Shown here: positions 31,789 through 37,803 of the stretch, one piece after another | Numbering within the stretch: the stretch's first letter is position 1 | How the letters are laid out: each line of letters opens with the position of its first letter | Program-made: the position numbers and the translations under genes | Notes under the pieces: generated by a model | Told to the model about the DNA's origin: nothing | What the model saw: only the letters and a program-made list of their open reading frames with translations | The model's database searches: none | Source: an uncultured Collinsella sp. | GTDB taxonomy: Bacteria > Actinomycetota > Coriobacteriia > Coriobacteriales > Coriobacteriaceae | Length of the DNA stretch: 37,803 bases | Direction: 5' to 3' | NCBI GenBank assembly: GCA_934654625.1 | Contig: CAKUGM010000011.1 | Coordinates: 1 to 37,803 of the forward strand

Positions 31789-32250
31789 TCAAAGAATCGG
31801 TGGGCAGGATCCAAACATTATGAGGATCGCGGCAAACGACGGGACAAGAAAGGGAAGAAAGGGCGCATGACTCCGCAAACGCGCGCCACAATACACGCAA
31901 AACAACAAGCACGCGACACCGAGGGACGCAAACGCGCATAACGGATCGATCAAGAGCATGGAAATGAAGGTTTTGATATCCCCCATGCCAAAACCCGCGC
32001 TCCCCTTTGCACGACGCCAGAAGAGCTCGATGGCCACAAGGAGCAAAACGAGCAGCGCGACAACGGCCAAGCGATGCAAAAATGCGCGCTCGGAAATGGT
32101 GAATCCCAAGATCACCGCCGCCGATAGAGCCATGGCGAAGGCCAGCCCATTGGGACAACGATTCGTCCGAGCGTCGAGGACGGCCGCCGCCACAGACAGG
32201 CACATATAGACAGTGATAGCACCCAGGCGCAAAGCCGTCACGGTCAGCAT
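31789..32250 (-). CDS. A24 family prepilin peptidase, short form
   Basis: A 153-residue polytopic membrane protein with about five hydrophobic segments and both catalytic aspartates of the aspartic prepilin peptidase/preflagellin peptidase family: Asp26 in LDARTNRCPN and Asp91 in GFGMGDIK (GxGD motif). It lacks the N-terminal Cys-rich methyltransferase domain of PilD, so it would cleave but not methylate prepilins. No pilin, ATPase or secretin genes are nearby, making it an orphan. I favour ATG 32250, about 12 bases after AGGGGG, over a GTG at 32262 that abuts the ribosome-binding site. In mycobacteria a similar gene sits in the alaS–aroC region. Confidence 0.8.
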   Translation of the reverse strand: MLTVTALRLGAITVYMCLSVAAAVLDARTNRCPNGLAFAMALSAAVILGFTISERAFLHRLAVVALLVLLLVAIELFWRRAKGSAGFGMGDIKTFISMLLIDPLCAFASLGVACLLFCVYCGARLRSHAPFLPFLVPSFAAILIMFGSCPPIL

Positions 32251-32272
32251 ATCCGCAACCACCCCCTACAGC

Positions 32273-32313
32273 ATTCAAACGTTTCGAGCTTATGTACCCG
32301 GAAACGTTTGAAT
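32273..32313. repeat. Perfect 13-bp inverted repeat made of two AAACGTTT palindromes
   Basis: Arms ATTCAAACGTTTC (32273–32285) and GAAACGTTTGAAT (32301–32313) are perfect complements across a 15-base loop. Each arm contains the 8-bp palindrome AAACGTTT, with centres 25 bp apart, and resembles operators of LacI/PurR-type regulators (central CG). No T tract follows on either strand. It lies between the glycosyltransferase stop and the prepilin peptidase start. It is either a paired operator for the downstream operon or a factor-dependent/weak terminator. Confidence 0.7.
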
Positions 32314-32337
32314 CGAGACGGGCGGAGACGTCAAATA

Positions 32338-33633
32338 CTACTGAGCGCCTTCCATAACCTGATCGAGCGTAACCGCGACCTCATGAGGCGTAGGCACCCA
32401 GTCGACCTTGAGAAAAAGAGCCGCAACCGTAAGGGGAATGTAGGAGAACATGAACAGCGGGAATGTAAAGAGGTTCGTGACGATGCGCCACTTCTGCTTG
32501 CAGTGGATATGACGGTACTCGACGATCGTTGTGAGCAGACCCATTACAAAGAACGTTCCATACATGTAGGCAAGCGTCATGAGAATCGAGCCGAAGCACA
32601 TACCGAGCTCTCGGTCAGTGGCCAAAAAGCCGTGCGAAAGCGAGCCCACAAGCATAAACGTTCCGTTAGCGAGAATAGAGATGAGCGTCAGCAGCATGCC
32701 CGGCGCGATCGTCATCATGAGGTCGTATGCGGCAAAGCGCCTAAAGTGGACAATGGATTTGAGCAGATGTCCGCCGTAGGTGAAAAAGACCTGATAAAAG
32801 CCCTTTGTCCAGCGCATGCGCTGCTTCCAGGATGCCGAGAACGTCACCGGTTGCTCATCGTAGAACTCCGCAGGCGCATACCCGATACGCACCCCGTGAA
32901 CAGCGCAGAAGGTGGAGAATTGGATGTCCTCGGTCAGGGTATGGAAATCCCAACCGTGCATACCCTCGATGATCTTCGAGGAGACCAGGTAACCCGAACC
33001 GGAAACAGCGCACGACGTTTTGCAGATCATGCGCGCATTGTTGAGGAACCGCGCTTCGCGCAAAAACCACGTCGCATACGCAGAGGAAATCCAGGAGCTT
33101 CCGAAATTCTTGGAGTTGCGGTAGCTCGTAAGCGCAAGGTATCCCTGATCAAAAGCATCGTTCATGATGCTCACGTAATTGGGAGAAAGCAGGTTGTCGG
33201 CATCGAAGATGAAAAATGCCTCGTACGTATCGGGATACTCGCTGAGGATACGGTCGAACCCATAGTCCATCACCCAGCTTTTGCCCTTGCGCGCAAGGTC
33301 GTTTCGCTCGTAGACGATAGCGCCCGCGTCGCGCGCAGCCTGGGCGGTATTGTCAGTGCAAGCATCCGCTACGACAAAAATGTCGATGAGCTCAGAGGGG
33401 TAATCCTGCTCTTTAATCGACTTCACCAGGTTGGCGATAACGGGCTCTTCGTTGTGCGCGGCGATAAAGAACGCGTAACGGTGCTGCTTGCGCGCGGCAG
33501 GAAGCTTGACCTCACCGTGGAAAAGGCCGATAAGAAAGAAAACGACCTGATAAAGAAAGCACAAGCCAAACAAAGTACCGACAATGAAGTTGAAGGCGAC
33601 GATAGGGGTCATGCCAGAGAAATTTAAAGCCAT
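32338..33633 (-). CDS. Membrane glycosyltransferase, family 2 (processive-type signature)
   Basis: A 431-residue GT2 enzyme. It has an N-terminal membrane helix (about 12–37), then a GT-A domain with AAHNEEP, VVADACTDNTA, DAD (144–146, metal and UDP-sugar binding), TED (234–236, catalytic base) and the QxxRW-type motif QRMRW (271–275) that marks processive synthases such as BcsA, HasA and IcaA. At least three C-terminal membrane helices follow (about 290–405). It probably adds sugars to an exported polysaccharide or lipid-linked glycan; product and acceptor are unknown. No other polysaccharide genes flank it. The 87-base gap upstream contains a TATATT -10-like sequence but no good -35. Confidence 0.88.
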   Translation of the reverse strand: MALNFSGMTPIVAFNFIVGTLFGLCFLYQVVFFLIGLFHGEVKLPAARKQHRYAFFIAAHNEEPVIANLVKSIKEQDYPSELIDIFVVADACTDNTAQAARDAGAIVYERNDLARKGKSWVMDYGFDRILSEYPDTYEAFFIFDADNLLSPNYVSIMNDAFDQGYLALTSYRNSKNFGSSWISSAYATWFLREARFLNNARMICKTSCAVSGSGYLVSSKIIEGMHGWDFHTLTEDIQFSTFCAVHGVRIGYAPAEFYDEQPVTFSASWKQRMRWTKGFYQVFFTYGGHLLKSIVHFRRFAAYDLMMTIAPGMLLTLISILANGTFMLVGSLSHGFLATDRELGMCFGSILMTLAYMYGTFFVMGLLTTIVEYRHIHCKQKWRIVTNLFTFPLFMFSYIPLTVAALFLKVDWVPTPHEVAVTLDQVMEGAQ

Positions 33634-33720
33634 CGAGAACCTCGAGATCTTTCAAATATAAACAAACAGCAAAGAGTCTAGCGCAGGGCTCGGTACAGAT
33701 GGTGAAGCTTATGTGCTCAC

Positions 33721-34734
33721 TTAAACATACATGTTGAGCTGCGGGATGATACGCTCCCCCGCTTCCGTGCGCCCCATCGAGCGATCCTCGAGTTCATCGA
33801 GGGCAGCAGCAAGATCCCAGGGAAGCTCGTCGGTGCAGGCAACAGTCTCCCCTGTCACCGGATGCGTAAAACGAACGCTCCAAGAATGAAGGAACTGACG
33901 GTCGAGACAAAGATCGGCGCGCCCGGCATTGCGCTTGCCATAGAGCGGGTCTCCTACAAGCGGATGGTTGATATGGCGCATGTGCACACGGATTTGGTGC
34001 GTGCGCCCGGTGTAGAGGTGGCACTCCACAAGCGTGTAGCCGTCGTCGCCGCGCTGCGCCTCAAAGCGCTCGAGCACCTGAAAGGTGGTAATCGCCTGGC
34101 GCGCAAAGGGATCATCGGAAACAGCCATCTTCACGCGATCGCGCGTAGAACGAGCAATACCCGTATTGATGGTTCCGGAGTCGAGCGAGATATACCCATG
34201 GCACAAGGCGATATAGCGCCTATCAAGGGTGCGCGTGCGAATGAGGTTTTGCAGCTCTCGCTGGGTATCGTCATCTTTTGCCGCAAGCATGAGACCCGAG
34301 GTGTCCCGGTCCAAGCGATGCACGATACCCGGCCGGTCCTCCCCCTGCACCGTACCGAGATGATCGATTCCGCAGTGGTACACAAGGGCATTGGCGAGCG
34401 TGCCCGAATCATGGCCGTGGGCGGGATGACACACAAGACCGCGTTGCTTGGACAGCACGATCAGGTAATCGTCCTCAAAGCGAATATCCAAAGGGATAGC
34501 TTGGGGAACGATCTCGGTGCATTCGTCAATCTCCGGCAACTCGACAGAAATGCGATCGCCGGCTAAAACCGCATATTTTTTTGAAGCGCAGGTCTCTCCG
34601 TTCACATCGACAGAGCCGCCCTCAAGCAGGCGTGCACAAGCAGAGCGCGAAGGCATGCCCGCCTGCGCGCCCAGATAAGCATCGATTCGCTTGCCCGCGC
34701 TCGCTTCATCGACAAGGTAATGCATGTCTGCCAT
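33721..34734 (-). CDS. rluD: Ribosomal large subunit pseudouridine synthase, RluD/RluA family
   Basis: A 337-residue RluA-family pseudouridine synthase. It has an N-terminal S4 RNA-binding domain (about 15–60, 'KRIDAYLGAQAGMPSRSACARLLEGGSVDVNG') and a catalytic domain with GIVHRLDRDTSGL (catalytic Asp142), RRYIALCHG and the C-terminal GRTHQIRVH block. RluD modifies 23S rRNA helix 69 in E. coli; the exact uridines cannot be read from sequence. Its ATG overlaps the lspA stop (TAATG), the usual lspA–rluD pair downstream of ileS in Gram-positive bacteria. Confidence 0.93.
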   Translation of the reverse strand: MADMHYLVDEASAGKRIDAYLGAQAGMPSRSACARLLEGGSVDVNGETCASKKYAVLAGDRISVELPEIDECTEIVPQAIPLDIRFEDDYLIVLSKQRGLVCHPAHGHDSGTLANALVYHCGIDHLGTVQGEDRPGIVHRLDRDTSGLMLAAKDDDTQRELQNLIRTRTLDRRYIALCHGYISLDSGTINTGIARSTRDRVKMAVSDDPFARQAITTFQVLERFEAQRGDDGYTLVECHLYTGRTHQIRVHMRHINHPLVGDPLYGKRNAGRADLCLDRQFLHSWSVRFTHPVTGETVACTDELPWDLAAALDELEDRSMGRTEAGERIIPQLNMYV

Positions 34735-35330
34735 TAGGATACGTCCCTTTTGCTCTTACGCGAGGCGCGTTTGGCATCGCGTCTCGCGCGAGCCTCCGCA
34801 TCACGGCGATTAAGCTCTGCCGTCGCATCGACCTTATTGGCGGGAGAGAAGAACGTAAACCCGATGAAAGCGAGAACGACACCGACTGTGATACCGATAT
34901 CGGCAACGTTGAAGACCGGAAAATCGATAAACTCCGTGGCAAAGAAATCCACCACGTAGCCGCTCGCCAAACGATCGATGGCGTTGCCAACGGCACCGCC
35001 CACGACCATCGCAAGGCCCACGACCTCGAGATGCGAGACGAGCGGAGTTCGCCAGAGATACCAAAGCGTGGCCACGATAACCAACAGGGCGAGCAGAACG
35101 AAAGCACCGCCCAATCCCTCGCCAAGAGAAAACGCCGCACCGATATTCTGCACATAGACAAGACGAATGACGCCCGGAATGAGTTCGGGACCGGCGGCGC
35201 CCAAAACAAGAACGTTGCGCACGACGGCTTTCGTAATCTGATCGAGCACCAAAAAGAGGGCCGACACACCAGCGGCGGTAGCAAAACGCCACACACGGCT
35301 AGGGCTCATTTCGACCTGTTGCTGTTCCAT
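34734..35330 (-). CDS. lspA: Lipoprotein signal peptidase (signal peptidase II)
   Basis: A 198-residue membrane protein with four transmembrane helices (about 15–37, 70–92, 98–116, 143–163). It carries the LspA motifs LDQITK, 'RLVYVQNIGAAFSLG', 'VGGAVGNAIDRLASGYVVDFF' and FPVFNVAD. Catalytic aspartates are Asp128 and Asp144. It removes signal peptides from diacylglyceryl-modified prolipoproteins. A basic C-terminal tail of about 30 residues (Arg/Lys/Ala) extends beyond the usual end. ATG 35330 has CGAGGAG seven bases upstream; an ileS terminator precedes it. Confidence 0.94.
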   Translation of the reverse strand: MEQQQVEMSPSRVWRFATAAGVSALFLVLDQITKAVVRNVLVLGAAGPELIPGVIRLVYVQNIGAAFSLGEGLGGAFVLLALLVIVATLWYLWRTPLVSHLEVVGLAMVVGGAVGNAIDRLASGYVVDFFATEFIDFPVFNVADIGITVGVVLAFIGFTFFSPANKVDATAELNRRDAEARARRDAKRASRKSKRDVS

Positions 35331-35373
35331 TCAAACTCCTCGCCAGCGGTTTTTCTGCAAAACCATATCACAC

Positions 35374-35405
35374 AAAAGGGGGCCACCGATGAAATCGATG
35401 ACCCC
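35374..35405 (-). terminator. Intrinsic terminator after ileS
   Basis: On the minus strand GGGGTCATCGAT pairs with ATCGGTGGCCCC (12 bp with G·U pairs) over a 3-base TTC loop and runs into CTTTT. It lies 38 bases after the ileS stop and 44 bases before lspA, leaving little room for an lspA promoter, so lspA may rely on read-through or on a promoter overlapping the hairpin. Confidence 0.8.
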
Positions 35406-35442
35406 TCGATAAGTACAGGAAAAGATGCGTGTGCGAAAAACG

Positions 35443-37803
35443 CTACTCTTCCAGTGCAGCGGCGCAACGGGCGCAGATATGCTCATGCGAGCCGTACGTC
35501 CTGACATCGGTGCGATAGTTCCAGCAGCGATCGCAGCACTCGCCGTCAGCCGCCTCCACGGTGGCGCACAGCTCGTCGCCAGACGTCAGCTCGACAGAGG
35601 AGACGATGTAGAACTCTGCAAGGTCGACTGCCTTGTCACCGCAAAGCAGCTCGTACATCTCGGACGGAACGGTCGTCTTGACCTTGACCTGCTGGCTCTT
35701 GGTGAAGGTACCGGCCGCGCGAGCCTCCTCGAGCGCCTTGGTAACAACGGAGCGAAGCTCGAGGGAAGCCTCAAGGATACCCTCGAACTCGTTTGCCTCA
35801 TCAAGAGTGATGGGGCCCTTGTACCAATCGAGCAAGGCGGCGTACTTCTGATTATCCACGATACCCGCCGGAGCATATGCCATGACCTCATCGGTGGTAT
35901 AGGCGAGGATGGGCTGCATATCGCGCAGGAGCATGGAGAGCAGCTCTGCAAGCACGGTTTGTGCGCTGCGACGCTCGAGAGAGCCGAGCTTCTCGCAGTA
36001 CAGGCGGTCTTTCAGAGCGTCCAGGTAGACGTTGGAGAGCTCGGTGACCACGAAGTCGTACAGGGCGCGATAGGCGCGCGGGAACTCATAGGCGGCGTAG
36101 GCGTCGTCGACCTCGGCCTGAACCTGCGTCAAGCGCGCAACCATGAGCTTGTCGAGCGGCATAAGGTCGTCAAAGGCGACGCGGTCATGCTCGGGATCGA
36201 ACTGCCCCTCAAGCTCGGAGAGCAAGAAGCGGTACGTATTGCGGAAACGACGGTATGCATCGGAGGTACGGGCGAGGATCTCGTGGTCGATGGAGACATC
36301 GGAGCTGGTATCGACCGAAGCCACCCACAGGCGGATGATGTCGGCACCCATCTCGTCGCAGACCTTATTCGGGTCGATCACGTTGCCGAGCGACTTGGAC
36401 ATCTTGCGGCCCTTGCCGTCCAGCGTGAAGCCCTGCGAGACAACCGCCTTGTACGGAGCGATGTCGTTCGTGCCCACAGAAGTGAGAAGCGAGCTTTGGA
36501 ACCATCCGCGATGCTGGTCGGAACCCTCAAGATAGACATCGGCAGGGTACTGCAGCTCGTCACGATACTCGCAGACGGCCTTCCAGGAAACGCCGGAATC
36601 CCACCACACATCGAGGATGTCGCGATCGGTCTTGAGATGATGGCCGCCGCACTTGGGGCAGACGCAGGCGTCGCCCAGGTAGCTTGCCGGCTCATCGGTG
36701 AACCAGGCATCGGAGCCCTTCTCGTGGAAGAGCTTGATCACAGCGTCGAGCGTATCGTCATTCATGACCTTCTCGCCGCAATCGGCGCAGGTATAGCTCG
36801 GAATAGGCACGCCCCAGTTGCGCTGACGGGAAATGCACCAGTCGGGACGCTGCTCGACCATGGCGCCAATGCGGTTGGCGGCATGGGCCGGATACCACTT
36901 CACGTGGTTCTTGATCTGATCGGCAGCGATCTCGCGCAGACCGGTCTTGTCCATAGAGACGAACCACTGATCGGTGGCGCGGAAAAGAACCGGATGCTTG
37001 CAGCGCCAGCAGTGCGGATAGCTGTGCGTGATCTTCTTCTCCATCACAAGCGTGCCGCGCTCACGAAGGAACTCGATGATGTGCGGGTTGGCCTCATCGG
37101 TATCCATACCGCTGAAGGGGCCGCCGCAGCCGAATTCATCACCGACATAGAACTTGCCGTCGTCGTCGACCGGCATGCAGATATCCATGCCCTCCTTGAC
37201 GCAGACATAGTAGTCGTCGGCGCCATGTCCAGGCGAGTTGTGGACGATACCGGTGCCGTCTTCGGTACCAACGTAGTCGGCAAGAAGCGCCACACCCTCG
37301 ATACCGTCAAAGACGGGCTGCTTGTAATGCAGATGATAGAAGACCTCGGCATCGACAACGTAATCGGTGCCATCGACCTGAACCGGAGTGTACTCCCAGC
37401 CAAACTGCTCACAGCAAGAAGGAGCGAGCTTCTCGAGCATGATCTCGGCGCGACCGTCGTGCTCGACCGCGACGTACTTCTCACCGGGCTTGAGGGACAC
37501 AGCCTGGTCGGACGGAATGGTCCACGGGGTCGTTGTCCAGATGATGAAGTCGACCGGGCCATCGAAAGCCTCCAGGCCCGCGGGCTTGCTCGTAAGCTCA
37601 AAGCGGACGAAGATGGAGGGAGAGGTCTCGTCGGAGTACTCGATCTCAGCTTCGGCAAGCGCCGTATGGCAGTGCTTGCACCAGTGGACGGGCTTATGGC
37701 CGCGATAGATCATGCCGCGGTCGAACATGGCCTTGAAGACCTCGATGTCGGCGGCATCGTGCTGGTGATAGAGCGTCAGGTACGGATTATCCCAGTCACC
37801 GAG
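35443..37803 (-). CDS. ileS: Isoleucyl-tRNA synthetase, C-terminal part (cut by window end)
   Basis: The frame is open to the last base, giving 786 residues of an enzyme of roughly 930. The N-terminal part with the HIGH motif is outside. Visible are the CP1 editing domain ('EDGTGIVHNSPGHGADDYYV', normally HxAPGHG), 'PHCWRCKHPVLFRATDQWF', a Cys4 zinc site in the catalytic insertion (CADCG … CPKCG), 'DVWWDSGVSW', 'SDQHRGWFQSSLLTS' and KMSKSLGN. Then comes the anticodon-binding domain and a C-terminal zinc finger (CDRCWNY … CARC). The C-terminal zinc finger marks the ordinary bacterial type 1 enzyme, normally mupirocin sensitive. The internal ATG at 37728 is not the start. Confidence 0.96.
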   Translation of the reverse strand, partial: LGDWDNPYLTLYHQHDAADIEVFKAMFDRGMIYRGHKPVHWCKHCHTALAEAEIEYSDETSPSIFVRFELTSKPAGLEAFDGPVDFIIWTTTPWTIPSDQAVSLKPGEKYVAVEHDGRAEIMLEKLAPSCCEQFGWEYTPVQVDGTDYVVDAEVFYHLHYKQPVFDGIEGVALLADYVGTEDGTGIVHNSPGHGADDYYVCVKEGMDICMPVDDDGKFYVGDEFGCGGPFSGMDTDEANPHIIEFLRERGTLVMEKKITHSYPHCWRCKHPVLFRATDQWFVSMDKTGLREIAADQIKNHVKWYPAHAANRIGAMVEQRPDWCISRQRNWGVPIPSYTCADCGEKVMNDDTLDAVIKLFHEKGSDAWFTDEPASYLGDACVCPKCGGHHLKTDRDILDVWWDSGVSWKAVCEYRDELQYPADVYLEGSDQHRGWFQSSLLTSVGTNDIAPYKAVVSQGFTLDGKGRKMSKSLGNVIDPNKVCDEMGADIIRLWVASVDTSSDVSIDHEILARTSDAYRRFRNTYRFLLSELEGQFDPEHDRVAFDDLMPLDKLMVARLTQVQAEVDDAYAAYEFPRAYRALYDFVVTELSNVYLDALKDRLYCEKLGSLERRSAQTVLAELLSMLLRDMQPILAYTTDEVMAYAPAGIVDNQKYAALLDWYKGPITLDEANEFEGILEASLELRSVVTKALEEARAAGTFTKSQQVKVKTTVPSEMYELLCGDKAVDLAEFYIVSSVELTSGDELCATVEAADGECCDRCWNYRTDVRTYGSHEHICARCAAALEE

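Noticed and set aside
1..37803. Mobile elements, prophage, CRISPR arrays or defence islands
   Set aside because: No transposase, integrase, direct-repeat arrays, attachment-like repeats or abrupt composition changes were seen; genes are dense, co-oriented housekeeping genes.

Overview
The window reads as a chromosomal, vertically inherited housekeeping region of a moderately GC-rich member of the Coriobacteriia (Actinomycetota); a Collinsella-like gut anaerobe is my best guess. This rests on gene content and order, not on a database match. The run alaS–ruvX–mltG–…–aroK–(aroB-like)–pepQ–efp is the classical actinobacterial aro neighbourhood. The adjoining run efp–accB–accC–asp23–nusB–xseB–tlyA–nadK–recN is colinear with the well-known Firmicutes order, minus folD, xseA, ispA, dxs and ahrC. 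I see no phage, insertion sequence, CRISPR array or integron.

Layout. 1–835 (minus): N-terminal part of a P-type ATPase. 911–987 (minus): tRNA-Arg(CCG) followed by an intrinsic terminator. 1154–9537 (plus): a tight eight-gene operon, aroF–tyrA–aroB–aroA–aroC–pheA–aroE/aroK fusion–aroQ. It encodes every step from DAHP to chorismate plus the prephenate branches to Phe and Tyr. It ends at a strong hairpin shared with the convergent recN. 9548–37803 is entirely minus strand. Read in transcription order it holds: ileS (cut by the window end) and a terminator; lspA–rluD; a membrane glycosyltransferase; an A24 prepilin peptidase, an HD-domain dGTPase-like protein and rarA; a SigB-type module (DUF948/YtxG-like protein, RsbW-like anti-sigma, SigB/F-family sigma factor, AI-2E-family permease); alaS–ruvX–mltG–yqeG–aroK–aroB-like; pepQ; efp and a terminator; a pyruvate carboxyltransferase/AccB fusion; accC–asp23–nusB–xseB–tlyA–nadK–recN.

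Most interesting points. (1) The aroB-like gene at 19209–20309, at the ancestral aroK–aroB–pepQ locus, is full length but has lost all three predicted metal ligands and the NAD loop, while an intact aroB sits in the new aro operon. It looks like a maintained pseudoenzyme. (2) The carboxyltransferase gene at 15408–17276 runs in frame into a complete AccB. A perfect internal Shine-Dalgarno and a GTG codon at the junction could also produce free AccB, so one gene may feed two biotin carboxylases. (3) The SigB-type operon is preceded by a promoter of SigB class (GNNT-N14-GGGTAT), suggesting autoregulation. Its anti-sigma protein lacks the N-box Asn of the kinase family, and no anti-anti-sigma gene is present. 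(4) Two near-identical AAACGTTT palindromes, together forming a perfect 13-bp inverted repeat, lie upstream of the prepilin peptidase gene.
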